From Halomonas korlensis (GTDB lineage Bacteria; Pseudomonadota; Gammaproteobacteria; Pseudomonadales; Halomonadaceae), in contig NZ_FPBP01000002.1 in assembly GCF_900116705.1 (NCBI RefSeq), positions 5,714 through 69,713 on the forward strand: a stretch of DNA of 64,000 nt, in the 5' to 3' direction. Of the stretch, positions 47,945 to 57,575 are shown piece after piece. The notes beneath the pieces were generated by a model. It saw only the letters and a list, made by a program, of their open reading frames with translations, was not told the DNA's origin and searched no databases. Position numbers and translations under genes: made by a program. Every line of letters begins with the position of its first letter. Position 1 is the stretch's first letter.

Positions 47945-48570
47945 CCGTTGCCGGTAGTCGCGGCTCGCTGAGCCAGTTGTACCGGCTCGAGGGGCCGCCG
48001 GGCCTGCCAGTAATAACGCTGCCAGTAGTGGTTGTCGAGTTCCGAGATCATCACCCCTTGCGACCTGGAAGCATGCAGGAACAACCCCTCGCCAAGATAG
48101 ATACCCACATGCCGGTAGGGACCCGGCGGCTGGAAGAACACCAGGTCGCCGGCCTGTAGCTGGCTACGCACTACTGCTTCGCCCAGTTCCACCTGCTCAC
48201 CCGTGGTTCGCGGCAGCTCATAGCGAAAACTGTCACTGAAGATATTCTGCACCAGCGCCGAGCAATCGACACCTTGCCCCGTCGTCCCGCCCAATCGGTA
48301 GGGTGTACCCACCCAGCGCTCATGCTGGTCGAGAAGCGCTTGGCGCACCACGGCGGGTGAAGGCTGCTGAAAGCGTTCCAGGTTGCGGACAGGATTGTCG
48401 ATCGGTGACATCATGGGATCCCAGTCGTCGGGTAACCCCGGCAGCTGCTGGGCGAAATAATCGTCCGGGACCGGCTGGGCGCCGGGATCATGCGGTGCGT
48501 TGGCACAACCAACCAGAAAGGCAACGCAAGCCACAATTATTGTGATTCTGTATGACCGGGGGGCGCTCAT
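47941..48570 (-). CDS. NlpC/P60 family lipoprotein (MepS-like peptidoglycan endopeptidase)
   Basis: A 209-residue lipoprotein precursor with lipobox FLVGC (Cys22). The NlpC/P60 catalytic set is intact: Cys103 in GVDCSALVQ, His154 in HVGIYL and His166 in LHASRSQGV. Such enzymes cut D-Glu-mDAP or mDAP-D-Ala bonds. A ~60-residue Pro/Asp-rich spacer lies between lipid anchor and domain. It is upstream of, and coupled to, the MFS gene; a functional link is not evident. Confidence 0.88.
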   Translation of the reverse strand: MSAPRSYRITIIVACVAFLVGCANAPHDPGAQPVPDDYFAQQLPGLPDDWDPMMSPIDNPVRNLERFQQPSPAVVRQALLDQHERWVGTPYRLGGTTGQGVDCSALVQNIFSDSFRYELPRTTGEQVELGEAVVRSQLQAGDLVFFQPPGPYRHVGIYLGEGLFLHASRSQGVMISELDNHYWQRYYWQARRPLEPVQLAQRAATTGNG

Positions 48571-48791
48571 CTGGCAACGACCTCATTTCTTGAGCCGCAC
48601 CCTATCCGTCGGCGCGATCGCTCGCGTGTCTCGATTCGGTGGATGTCGTTGTGGCAGTGATGCCGGAAAAATTTAGGTATCACTGCCGCAGCGGCCTGCC
48701 GGCGACTCACTTCAATGGCGCAGACTGCCCACATGGGAGCCTGTCGATAAGGCCTGCACTATAAATCACCTGCTCGGCACAAGGCGAGTGC

Positions 48792-51257
48792 TCAATGCAG
48801 GGCGTGGGTATCGCCTGGCAAGGTGTCGATGTGCATGGGCGCCCAGTGACTGGGGCGAGCCCCGGGGTAATCGAGGCTTGCCCAGGGTCCGGCCAAGGGA
48901 GGGGCTGCCGTCAGCCAGGCGACGAGCGCTTGCCGGAAGCCGGCGAGAAAGGCCTCCCGCTCCGGCGTCTCGCCCATGAAGAACGAGAAGCCCGCGTAAA
49001 GGCCCCGGGCGAATTCCTCCCAGCCGCCGTAGTGGGCGGCGGCCAGGGCGTGGGCCCGTTCCAGCAGCGAAACGAAGTCCGACGCGCCGAGCCAGCCGAG
49101 CTGGCGGCCGGCAATGGCCAGGTCAACGGCCTGCGAGATGTCCCAGGCCGCCAAGTCGGTCTCGTTGCAGCCATCCTCGTTGTCGCGCACCCGCTTCAGC
49201 CGGAGCAGATGATGCCCCTCCTCTTCGCTGCACTCGCCCGACTCCAGCGTGCTGATCTCCGAGGCGAGTCGACCGGCATTCAGGGTATAGGGGGCATAGT
49301 TGATCTGATACTCCTGCCGGTCGCCGGCCTCGAGCAGGGTGTCCAGAAAATCGATCAACTCATCGGCCGAGTGCAGGCCATAATGCCCATCGACCCACTC
49401 CCGAATCGCAACACATTCGCGCTCGCTCTCGGCGTGCGGCAGGCTCCAGGCGGCGCTGTTCAGTGGACCTACCAGCGACATCGCCGTGAAGTGTGCAAGG
49501 CTCGGCCGCGGACCAGGCTCCTGCCAGGCAACCGTCTGCCAATCAAGCCAATGGAACACGCTGCCCGGATCGTCCAGGTGCCAGCGGATCTCGTCGACCA
49601 GCGACGGCTGGCCTTCCTCGGGCAGCAGCGCTTCCCAACTGGCCCAGGCCTCGAGCAAGCGTCGGCCGTCGGGGTAGAAGCGGCACAAGGAGCTGCGCAG
49701 CGCTTCGCACAGCACGTTCAAGCCCTCACTATCGAAGGCTTCGCTATCAAAGGCCATCTGCAGATAGAACGCGTACTTCTCGGCCATGTGGACGGTCGCG
49801 GCATGACGGCTCGCCTGGCGCAATGCATCGCGGCTCGCCAGGGCCTCGGGGTCGGGGCGTCCGAAGAAAGTTTCTGCCGGTGGCAAGCCACCGTGTACCG
49901 CATCGGCGGCCAGCTGGTTGAGATGGTGAGCCTGGGCCGGCAACCAGTAGCGGGCCAGCGCCTGCACGCCCTCCTCGGCATGCAGGTCCAGGGTCTCGCG
50001 CAGATACTCCCGCGCATCCTCGCGACGCACCGCAAGCGGAGCGGAGCGGGGACCCTGGCGGGTCGCGACTTCCGGCTCGCGCACCGCCGAAAACGCCAGC
50101 ACCCAGTGATGCGGGTCGCGCCGCCAGCCACGAATGAACTGACGCGACGCCTCGATCGATGCCGGCGCCAACAGGCCCTGAAGCGGCGTGCGCCACGGGC
50201 TCACCGGCGACTGCAACAACAATCGCCAATCGCTGCCGAGTGACGAGAGACGATTACGCCCTTCGAACAGGCTGCGACCGCGCTGATAGGCCCGGGCCAG
50301 CGCCGACCAATCGCTGTAACGGCGAACGATCAGATCGCCGCCATGCAGGGCGAATCGTTCGGCTTCTTCGGCGCCGAGCCATCCCAGACATGCCCCCGCC
50401 CACGCCAGGTCGATCAGCCGCAGCCAGTCCCAGGCAGCCCACTCCAAAGGCTCGCCCTGATCAACGAAGCCCAGCAATACTCGGCCATAGCCCCGCTCGG
50501 TGCCCTCCAGACCGTCGCGCCATTGGCGCCGCTCAATGTCGTTCAGTGTCAGCAGGCGCGTGGCGTCGAGATCCCATCCCTGTCGATCGCCTTGAGCCCC
50601 CAGCCACAGCAAGGCACGTATCAAGTCGTCGCGTCCGCGGACCTGCCAGGCCTCGACCAGCCACCCTTCCAGGTCGGCCCAGTCGATCACCGAGCCCGGC
50701 ACGTCGAGCACCGGCGCGAAGCCAGCGCGCAGGCGCCAGACCCGCTCGCCGGGCGCATCGGGCCAGAGCGGCAGTGTCTCGTCATGGATGGCCAGCCACG
50801 CCTCGAGCCGCTCCCAGGTGATGCCATCGCCCTCATGCTCCAGCACGGAAAGCGCGTCGCAGGCCTCACAAAAGCCATCGTCCCCTCGCTCCCACCCCTG
50901 GGCGCTGCGCGCCTGGCGCAAGGCGACCAGCCAGGCATCGAGGTCGGCGTAATGGGCGGTGATTTCCTCGGCCAGGCGCTGCGTCCAATGGCAAGCCCTA
51001 GAAGACGACAGCCACCCGGCGGCCCCCGCCAGGGCAATCAGCTCAAGGCCATCCAGCAAGTGGCCCGCATCGACGCCACTGCCGCCACTGTCCATGATGC
51101 CCAGCAAGCGCCAGCCCAGTTCACCCCGGTCATTGATGCCCAGAGCAGACAGGCGTGCGACCGCCGCGTCGGCGGGTATCGACAGCGGGTCGGGCGCAAA
51201 AGCCCAATCACATAGCACCAGCTGCTGGGCCCACCAGGCATTCAGGGCATCGACCAA
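48792..51257 (-). CDS. Large protein with three DUF1266-like modules, function unknown
   Basis: The 821-residue protein carries three copies of the pattern known from DUF1266 (YbeQ/YbeR/YbeU-type) proteins. Each copy has an L-x3-W/G-I-x2-R/A-x-E/D-L segment followed by AWD-x7-LA-x2-G-x2-LGWL and Y-x2-W. Module A is about 33-122 (divergent), B about 200-334 (AAWDWLRLIDLAWAG), C about 620-762 (AAWDISQAVDLAIAG). The region 335-620 is Trp-rich and unassigned. No signal peptide or membrane segment is seen, so it is probably cytosolic. The start is a TTG after GAGGT. It is divergent from gabD. Confidence 0.75.
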   Translation of the reverse strand: MVDALNAWWAQQLVLCDWAFAPDPLSIPADAAVARLSALGINDRGELGWRLLGIMDSGGSGVDAGHLLDGLELIALAGAAGWLSSSRACHWTQRLAEEITAHYADLDAWLVALRQARSAQGWERGDDGFCEACDALSVLEHEGDGITWERLEAWLAIHDETLPLWPDAPGERVWRLRAGFAPVLDVPGSVIDWADLEGWLVEAWQVRGRDDLIRALLWLGAQGDRQGWDLDATRLLTLNDIERRQWRDGLEGTERGYGRVLLGFVDQGEPLEWAAWDWLRLIDLAWAGACLGWLGAEEAERFALHGGDLIVRRYSDWSALARAYQRGRSLFEGRNRLSSLGSDWRLLLQSPVSPWRTPLQGLLAPASIEASRQFIRGWRRDPHHWVLAFSAVREPEVATRQGPRSAPLAVRREDAREYLRETLDLHAEEGVQALARYWLPAQAHHLNQLAADAVHGGLPPAETFFGRPDPEALASRDALRQASRHAATVHMAEKYAFYLQMAFDSEAFDSEGLNVLCEALRSSLCRFYPDGRRLLEAWASWEALLPEEGQPSLVDEIRWHLDDPGSVFHWLDWQTVAWQEPGPRPSLAHFTAMSLVGPLNSAAWSLPHAESERECVAIREWVDGHYGLHSADELIDFLDTLLEAGDRQEYQINYAPYTLNAGRLASEISTLESGECSEEEGHHLLRLKRVRDNEDGCNETDLAAWDISQAVDLAIAGRQLGWLGASDFVSLLERAHALAAAHYGGWEEFARGLYAGFSFFMGETPEREAFLAGFRQALVAWLTAAPPLAGPWASLDYPGARPSHWAPMHIDTLPGDTHALH

Positions 51258-51477
51258 GGCTCACCTCGAGTTTTGCAAAAGACCAACGGCACACCGAAGC
51301 GTGCCAAAAAAATTCGGCGACTGATTGTAGCCGAAAGCCAAGCCGGCGCCGATGGTTCAAGATCATGAATTCGCGATCATGCCGAATGCCCACGCTGGCA
51401 AAACGGTGAGGCTTGGCGCGGCGTTTTAAATACTGCACACTTGTTCGACATGATGATCAATCGCCTCAGGAGTGGAC

Positions 51478-52923
51478 ATGACCCCGCAAGCCGATCTGCT
51501 GATCGACAAGGTCTATATTGCTGGCCAATGGCGTGATGGTGAACGCCGTTTTGCTGTCACCAATCCCGCCACCGGCCAGGTGATCGCTGAGGTGCCCGAT
51601 CTCGATGGCGACGCGGCGCGCGAGGCGATTGCCGCCGCCGAGGCCGCCTGGCCCGCCTGGCGCAAGCTGCCCGCCAAGGAGCGGGCCTCCCTGTTGCGTG
51701 CCTGGTTCGACGCCATCATGGCCCACCAGGAACCCCTCGCCAGGCTGATGACCCTGGAGCAGGGCAAGCCGTTGGCGGAATCGCGGGGCGAAGTGGCCTA
51801 TGGCGCCTCCTTCGTCGAGTTCTACGCCGAAGAAGCCAAGCGCATGGCGGGCGAAACCCTACCCAGCCATGGCGTCGACAAGCGTATCCTGGTCTTTCGC
51901 GAACCCATCGGGGTCGTGGCAGCGATCACGCCGTGGAATTTCCCCCTGGCGATGATCACCCGCAAGTGCGCCCCGGCCCTCGCCGCGGGCTGCCCGGTGG
52001 TCATCAAGCCCGCCGAGGCGACGCCGCTTACCGCCCTGGCGCTGGCCAAGCTGGCCGAGAATGTCGGCTTCCCTGCCGGGGTGCTCAATGTCGTGACCGC
52101 CTCGCGTCCAGCCGAGATCGGTGAAGTACTAACCACCGACCCGCGAGTGCGCAAGATCTCCTTCACTGGCTCCACCCCGGTGGGCAAGAAGCTGCTCGCA
52201 CAGTGTGCCGGCACCGTCAAGAAGGCCTCGATGGAGCTGGGCGGCAACGCGCCGTTCATCGTCTTCGACGATGCCGATTTGGATGCCGCGGTCGAAGGCG
52301 CCATCGCCTCCAAGTACCGCAACTCCGGCCAGACCTGCGTGTGCACCAACCGTCTGCTGGTGCAGTCGGGCGTCTATGAGACGTTCCTCGATAAGCTGGC
52401 CGCCCGTGTCGCCGAGCTCAAGGTCGGCAACGGCCTGGACGACGGCGTGGTCCAGGGGCCGCTGATCAACCAGGCCGCCGTCGACAAGGTCCAGGCGCAC
52501 ATCCACGATGCGCTGGCCAAGGGCGGCCGACTGATCGCCGGGGGTGAGCCGCATGCCCTTGGCGGCACCTTCTTCCAGCCCACCATCATCGCCGACGTCA
52601 CCACCGAGATGCGCGTCGCCAGCGAGGAAACCTTCGGCCCGCTGGCGCCGGTCTTTCGCTTCGACACTGAGGAAGAGGCCGTCGCGATGGCCAATGCCAC
52701 CGAATTCGGCCTGGCAGCCTATTTCTATGCGCGCGATTACCGACGCATCTGGCATGTCATGGAAGGGCTGGAATATGGCATGGTAGCCGTGAATGAAGGC
52801 ATTCTTTCCACGGAATTGGCGCCCTTCGGTGGCGTCAAGGAATCGGGCCTGGGTCGCGAGGGTTCACGACACGGCCTGGACGAGTACACTGAACTAAAAT
52901 ATGTCTGTGTCGGCGGCCTCTGA
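51478..52923 (+). CDS. gabD: Succinate-semialdehyde dehydrogenase GabD
   Basis: An NAD(P)-dependent aldehyde dehydrogenase of 481 residues that ends GABA or 5-aminovalerate breakdown. The fold motifs are ITPWNFPLAMITRK, FTGSTPVGKKL, the catalytic Glu in MELGGNAPF and the catalytic Cys in SGQTCVCTNR. The ATG at 51478 lies 5 nt after AGGAG; an in-frame GTG two codons earlier is too close. gabT follows after 33 nt. Glutarate-semialdehyde activity (DavD) is equally possible. Confidence 0.93.
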   Translation: MTPQADLLIDKVYIAGQWRDGERRFAVTNPATGQVIAEVPDLDGDAAREAIAAAEAAWPAWRKLPAKERASLLRAWFDAIMAHQEPLARLMTLEQGKPLAESRGEVAYGASFVEFYAEEAKRMAGETLPSHGVDKRILVFREPIGVVAAITPWNFPLAMITRKCAPALAAGCPVVIKPAEATPLTALALAKLAENVGFPAGVLNVVTASRPAEIGEVLTTDPRVRKISFTGSTPVGKKLLAQCAGTVKKASMELGGNAPFIVFDDADLDAAVEGAIASKYRNSGQTCVCTNRLLVQSGVYETFLDKLAARVAELKVGNGLDDGVVQGPLINQAAVDKVQAHIHDALAKGGRLIAGGEPHALGGTFFQPTIIADVTTEMRVASEETFGPLAPVFRFDTEEEAVAMANATEFGLAAYFYARDYRRIWHVMEGLEYGMVAVNEGILSTELAPFGGVKESGLGREGSRHGLDEYTELKYVCVGGL

Positions 52924-52956
52924 TCGCCCGCAACGTCTCACAAGGAGGCAGGATTC

Positions 52957-54255
52957 ATGAATAACGCAGAGCTCAACGAACTCAAGCAGCGCTATGTAGC
53001 CAACGGCGCCGCCAGCCCCGCCACGGCTTTCGCCGACCGTGCCGAGAACGCACAGGTATGGGATGCCGACGGCAATCGCTTCGTCGATTTTGCCGGCGGT
53101 ATCGGCGTGCTCAATATCGGCCATCGCCACCCCAAGGTCGTCCAGGCGGTCAAGGACCAGCTCGACAAGGTCATGCATACCTGCCAGACGGTGATGCCCT
53201 ATGAGGGCTACGTGAAGGTAGCGGAAAAGCTCAGCCAGATCACGCCGGTGCGGGGTCATGCCAAGGTCATGCTGGCCAACTCAGGGGCCGAGGCACTTGA
53301 GAACGCGGTCAAGGTCGCCCGCGCCGCCACCGGCAAGAATAATGTGATCTGCTTCGATGGCGGCTATCACGGCCGGACCTTCATGACCATGGCCATGAAC
53401 GGCAAGGTTAATCCTTATCAGACCGACTTCGGTTCCATGCCGGGCAACGTCTTCCGCGCCCCTTACCCAGTGCCCTACCACGGCGTCAGCGAGGACGAGG
53501 CCCTGCGCGGCCTGAAGATGGCGCTGAAGACCGACGCCAATCCCAAGGACACCGCAGCGATCGTGCTGGAGCCGGTCCTCGGCGAAGGCGGCTTCTATGC
53601 TGCGCCGACGAGCTTTTTGAAGGCGATCCGCGAAATCTGTGACGAGCACGGCATGCTGATGATCGTCGACGAGGTCCAGAGCGGTTTCGGCCGCACCGGC
53701 AAGATGTTCGCCATCGAGCACAGCGGCGTGGAGCCGGACATCATCGCCATGGCCAAGAGCATGGCCGATGGCATGCCGATCTCGGCCATCGTCGGGACCG
53801 ACAAGGTCATGGACGCGTCTGGCGCCAACTCGCTGGGCGGCACCTATACCGGCAGCCCCGTCTCATGCGCGGCGACGCTGGCGGTACTTGAAGTCTTCGA
53901 GCAGGAAGGCATTCTCGAGAAGAGCCAGGCGCTCGGCGACAAGCTGGCCAAGCGCTTCGCCCAGTGGCAGCAGGACTTCGACTGCGTGGACAATGGCCGC
54001 AACATGGGCGCCATGGCAGCGATTGATCTGGTATCCGATAAGGCCAACCATACCCCGGATGCCGACCTGGCGGGCGCGCTGTGCAAGAAGGCCCGCGAGA
54101 AGGGCTTGATCCTGCTGTCCTGCGGCATGTACGGCAACACCATCCGCTTCTTGATGCCCGTCACCATCGAGGATGACGTGCTCGAGGAAGGCCTCGGCAT
54201 TCTCGAGGCAGCGCTCAAGGAGCTGGTTGGCGCCAAGCAGACCGCCAGCGCCTGA
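52957..54255 (+). CDS. gabT: 4-aminobutyrate aminotransferase GabT
   Basis: A class III PLP aminotransferase of 432 residues that moves the amino group of GABA (or 5-aminovalerate) to 2-oxoglutarate. It shows FVDFAGGIGVLNIGHRHP, ANSGAEALENAVKVAR, VDEVQSGFGRTGKMF and the PLP lysine in AMAKSMADGMP. An AGGAGG precedes the ATG. It forms an operon with gabD, ended by a strong terminator. Confidence 0.94.
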   Translation: MNNAELNELKQRYVANGAASPATAFADRAENAQVWDADGNRFVDFAGGIGVLNIGHRHPKVVQAVKDQLDKVMHTCQTVMPYEGYVKVAEKLSQITPVRGHAKVMLANSGAEALENAVKVARAATGKNNVICFDGGYHGRTFMTMAMNGKVNPYQTDFGSMPGNVFRAPYPVPYHGVSEDEALRGLKMALKTDANPKDTAAIVLEPVLGEGGFYAAPTSFLKAIREICDEHGMLMIVDEVQSGFGRTGKMFAIEHSGVEPDIIAMAKSMADGMPISAIVGTDKVMDASGANSLGGTYTGSPVSCAATLAVLEVFEQEGILEKSQALGDKLAKRFAQWQQDFDCVDNGRNMGAMAAIDLVSDKANHTPDADLAGALCKKAREKGLILLSCGMYGNTIRFLMPVTIEDDVLEEGLGILEAALKELVGAKQTASA

Positions 54256-54278
54256 CGCTATTGGCAAGTCACTAAAGA

Positions 54279-54309
54279 AAACGCGCCCCCAACAGGAGGC
54301 GCGTTTTTT
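54279..54309 (+). terminator. Rho-independent terminator of gabDT
   Basis: AACGCGCC (54280-54287) pairs with GGCGCGTT (54298-54305) with a 10-nt loop, followed by a T run. Confidence 0.9.
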
Positions 54310-54351
54310 CATGCCGCAGCAGGCGCGTCAAGCCGTTCCCGTGATTGATAC

Positions 54352-56502
54352 TCAGGCCGACATCAGCTTGGCCTTTTCGTCACGCGACCAGACGCGATGC
54401 TGTCCCATGGCCTTGGTGAGAGGCGTGAAGACATCATCCAGCGTCGCGCCGAGAATGATGCCGTCCTCCTGCGTTGGCACCTCGGCGGCGCTCAGCAGCG
54501 CCTGGCCCTCGCCGATTGCCGCAATGGCCTTGAGATGCTTGTAGGCTTCCTGCACGTAGTAAAGCCCCATGCCGGATTGCGAGAGTGTCTTCACACTTTG
54601 CTCCCCGCCCGCCACGATCACCGCATCCAGGGTCACCGATGGCTGACCGTTGAGCATCGCGTCGGGCACGATAGCTTTGCCGCTGGTGGACTTGACCGGT
54701 GCCATGCTGGGCGCAATGACCATGCCCTGCGCCCCTTCGGCCTTCAGTTTCGCCTTGGCGGCTTCCACCTGGTCACCGTCCACGCCGTCGGCCACCAAGA
54801 TCGCCACCTTGCGATACAGGATATTGTTCGGCAGGCGCGCCATCAGGCTTAGCGCCGGGGAGGACTGCAGCGAGCTCCGCCCCAGCTCTTCGGCCGGCGC
54901 AGGCTTGCTGGTCGGCGCCTCGATGCCATGGTTCTCGCCAACGCGACGGGCCAGTTCAAGATCGATATTGGGCAGTATCTCCTGGATTACCCGCTCACGA
55001 ATCCACGGCCGGGCGACCTTGGACAGCTCGAAGGTATAGGCATCGATGATGTGCTCCTTCTCGACATCGGTCTGGCTGTTCCAGAACAGCGTCGCCTGCG
55101 AGTAGTGATCACCGAACGAGTCACTGCGCGCCCGCACCTTGTGGGCATCGACACGCTCGTAATAACTCTCGAAACCGCCATTTTCCGCCGCTGCTGGTGT
55201 CTCGCTGGGCCAGCCGCCATCGATCGAGTTGGGCTCATAGGACGCCTGGCCTTTGTTGATTGTCTGGCGATGCATGGAATCGCGCTGGTTGTTGTGGAAC
55301 GGGCATACCGGCTGGTTGATGGGAATTTCGTGAAAGTTGGGCCCGCCCAGCCGCAGCATCTGGGTATCCAGGTACGAGAACAGCCGTCCCTGGAGCAGCG
55401 GATCATTGGAGAAATCGATCCCCGGCACGATATTGGCCGGATTGAAGGCGACCTGCTCGGTCTCGGCGAAGAAGTTGTCCGGATTACGGTTGAGCACCAT
55501 CTTGCCGATCAGGGTAACCGGCACCTGCTCCTCGGGAATGATCTTGGTGGGATCGAGGATGTCGAAGTCGAACTTGTGCTCGTCCTCCTCTTCCACCACC
55601 TGAACACCCAGCTCGTATTCCAGGAAGTCGCCATTTTCGATATCGTCCCACATGTTACGGCGGTTGAAGTCGGGGTCACGGCCCCAGAGCTTCTGGGCCT
55701 CGTCCCAGATCAATGAGCAGGTGCCCGCCAGCGGCTTCCAGTGGAACTTGACGAAGCGACCCTTGCCTTGCTTGTCGATCAAGCGAAAGGTATGCACGCC
55801 GAAGCCTTCCATGTTGCGGTAATGCCGAGGGAACGCCCGGTCGGACATCGTCCACAACACCATATGGGTGGATTCCGGCATCAGGGAGACGAAATCCCAG
55901 AAGGTGTCGTGGGCCGATTGCCCCATGGGAATCTCGTTATGGGGTTCGGGCTTCACCGCATGTACGAAATCGGGGAACTTGATCGCATCCTGAATGAAGA
56001 ATACCGGCATGTCGTTACCGACGAGGTCCCAGTTGCCCTCGTCGGTATAGAACTTGGTGGCGAAGCCGCGAACGTCGCGCACGGTATCGTTGGAACCACG
56101 CGAGCCCTGAACCGTGGAGAAACGCACGAAGACGGGAGTCTTCTTGCCGGGGTCCTGAAACAGACCCGCCTTGGAATACTGGGCCGCGTTCTTGTAAGGC
56201 TGGAAGTAGCCGTGCGCTGCCGCCCCCCGTGCGTGCACGATACGTTCGGGAATACGCTCGTTATCAAAATGGTTGAGTTTCTCGCGGAAGATGAAATCTT
56301 CCATCAGCGTGGGGCCGCGCTCTCCGGCTTTCAGCGAGTTGTGATTATCGGAAATACGCAAACCTTGGTTGGTGCGCAGGTCGTGCCCTTCGGCATCGCT
56401 GCGGTACCGCTCCAGGTTATCCGACTTGCTGTTCTCGGTCGTCTTGACGTCCGTATCGTTGGGGCCGCCACTGTTCGGCGTCGTATGCGGATTATTGGCC
56501 AT
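54352..56502 (-). CDS. katE: Catalase HPII, large-subunit type
   Basis: A monofunctional haem catalase of the clade 2 large-subunit type. The 716-residue protein has the distal His90 in [14 protein letters not shown], Asn163 in [12 protein letters not shown] and the proximal haem Tyr near residue 377 in [14 protein letters not shown]. The last ~150 residues form the flavodoxin/DJ-1-like domain ([12 protein letters not shown]). The ATG follows AGGAGGAG. In relatives katE is under RpoS; no clear promoter is visible here. Confidence 0.96.
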   Translation of the reverse strand: MANNPHTTPNSGGPNDTDVKTTENSKSDNLERYRSDAEGHDLRTNQGLRISDNHNSLKAGERGPTLMEDFIFREKLNHFDNERIPERIVHARGAAAHGYFQPYKNAAQYSKAGLFQDPGKKTPVFVRFSTVQGSRGSNDTVRDVRGFATKFYTDEGNWDLVGNDMPVFFIQDAIKFPDFVHAVKPEPHNEIPMGQSAHDTFWDFVSLMPESTHMVLWTMSDRAFPRHYRNMEGFGVHTFRLIDKQGKGRFVKFHWKPLAGTCSLIWDEAQKLWGRDPDFNRRNMWDDIENGDFLEYELGVQVVEEEDEHKFDFDILDPTKIIPEEQVPVTLIGKMVLNRNPDNFFAETEQVAFNPANIVPGIDFSNDPLLQGRLFSYLDTQMLRLGGPNFHEIPINQPVCPFHNNQRDSMHRQTINKGQASYEPNSIDGGWPSETPAAAENGGFESYYERVDAHKVRARSDSFGDHYSQATLFWNSQTDVEKEHIIDAYTFELSKVARPWIRERVIQEILPNIDLELARRVGENHGIEAPTSKPAPAEELGRSSLQSSPALSLMARLPNNILYRKVAILVADGVDGDQVEAAKAKLKAEGAQGMVIAPSMAPVKSTSGKAIVPDAMLNGQPSVTLDAVIVAGGEQSVKTLSQSGMGLYYVQEAYKHLKAIAAIGEGQALLSAAEVPTQEDGIILGATLDDVFTPLTKAMGQHRVWSRDEKAKLMSA

Positions 56503-56800
56503 GCAAACGCTCCTCCTTTGCGCTTAGTCTCAACCCGGCTAGCCAGTCGCTACTGATTCACCGAGCGGTCCTGTTGCTAACATGCTCAGTCCATAACTGA
56601 CACCCCTTTTCAAGGTAGACGGTGAACCGATGCAGGCCTAATAGACAGGGCTTATTAATCGAACAGGCCAGGGCAATGGCGGCGAGGCTGGCCGCGCGCT
56701 CACGCTCGCTGGGACTCGTCTGGCGTAACCTGCTAATCTTGCCGCGTTAAGGCGTTGACGACGCGTGGCGTCGAACGGTCACGCCTCGGATGGAGTCACG

Positions 56801-57421
56801 ATGTTTCGTACCCTCGCGATGCTTCGCTCGCTGCAAAGCGCACACCACTCCCTGGAGGATGCCCAGGCCACCGTCCAGCAGGCCTGCGATTACCGCTGGC
56901 TGAGAGAGCACCTGCCTCGCGGCGTGATAACCGGCAGTAATGTCACGCTATCAGATGGCACGCCTGCGGTGGCCATCACCCTGCCGTTCCTGGCGACCCC
57001 GGCGCGACGGCAGGGCGGGAAGTGGCCGGAAGCACCCGACGAGCGCGAACGCTGCCACGTGGAGGGCGCCCATGCCTGCCGTGCCGCCGGTGCGCCGACT
57101 TATCGCAAGCTCGAAAGCCTGTCGCAAGGACTGGCCCATGGCGCTCTTTCGGTCATGAAGGACGCCGCGCGTTTCGACTATCTAGTGGCCCGCCATGCGC
57201 TGCGACTAACCTGGCGGCGCCTGGACCATGTGGCGGGTCCCCTGGCTCGCCACTTGGGCCGATGGCTTTCCGGCAACAGCCAGCGCGCCGAACGTCATGG
57301 CCTGTTCCTGCTCGAGGTGAAAGTCCCCAGCGCGAGCGCCGAGGTCTCGCTTGAGGGGCAATGGCTGGATACCCAAGTGGACAAGTACCGGCGCATCGTG
57401 CCGTCCCGCGCTCAAGGTTGA
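56801..57421 (+). CDS. Conserved-looking protein of unknown function
   Basis: I do not recognise this gene. The 206 residues have no signal peptide or clear membrane segment. A helical N-terminal part (MLRSLQSAHHSLEDAQATVQQ) is followed by a strand-rich part (GVITGSNVTLSDGTPAVAITL). A Cys/His-bearing linker (RCHVEGAHACRAAG) comes next, then an Arg-rich C-terminal half. The ATG at 56801 follows GGAG, which decides the start. It stands 154 nt upstream of an amidase gene on the same strand. The ~300 nt between it and katE hold no other gene I can see. Confidence 0.6.
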   Translation: MFRTLAMLRSLQSAHHSLEDAQATVQQACDYRWLREHLPRGVITGSNVTLSDGTPAVAITLPFLATPARRQGGKWPEAPDERERCHVEGAHACRAAGAPTYRKLESLSQGLAHGALSVMKDAARFDYLVARHALRLTWRRLDHVAGPLARHLGRWLSGNSQRAERHGLFLLEVKVPSASAEVSLEGQWLDTQVDKYRRIVPSRAQG

Positions 57422-57575
57422 ACCCTTCCCTGGCGGCGGCTGTCATGACACCACCTCAGGCGTTTCGGCCCATGCGCTGAACGCCAGACACGCCTGGACA
57501 CCTCGGGAATCGCCCAGGCTGAGCGTCCGGTCGAGACGCAAAGGATCTCGCCCGCAGCGATACAGGGAGGAAGGA

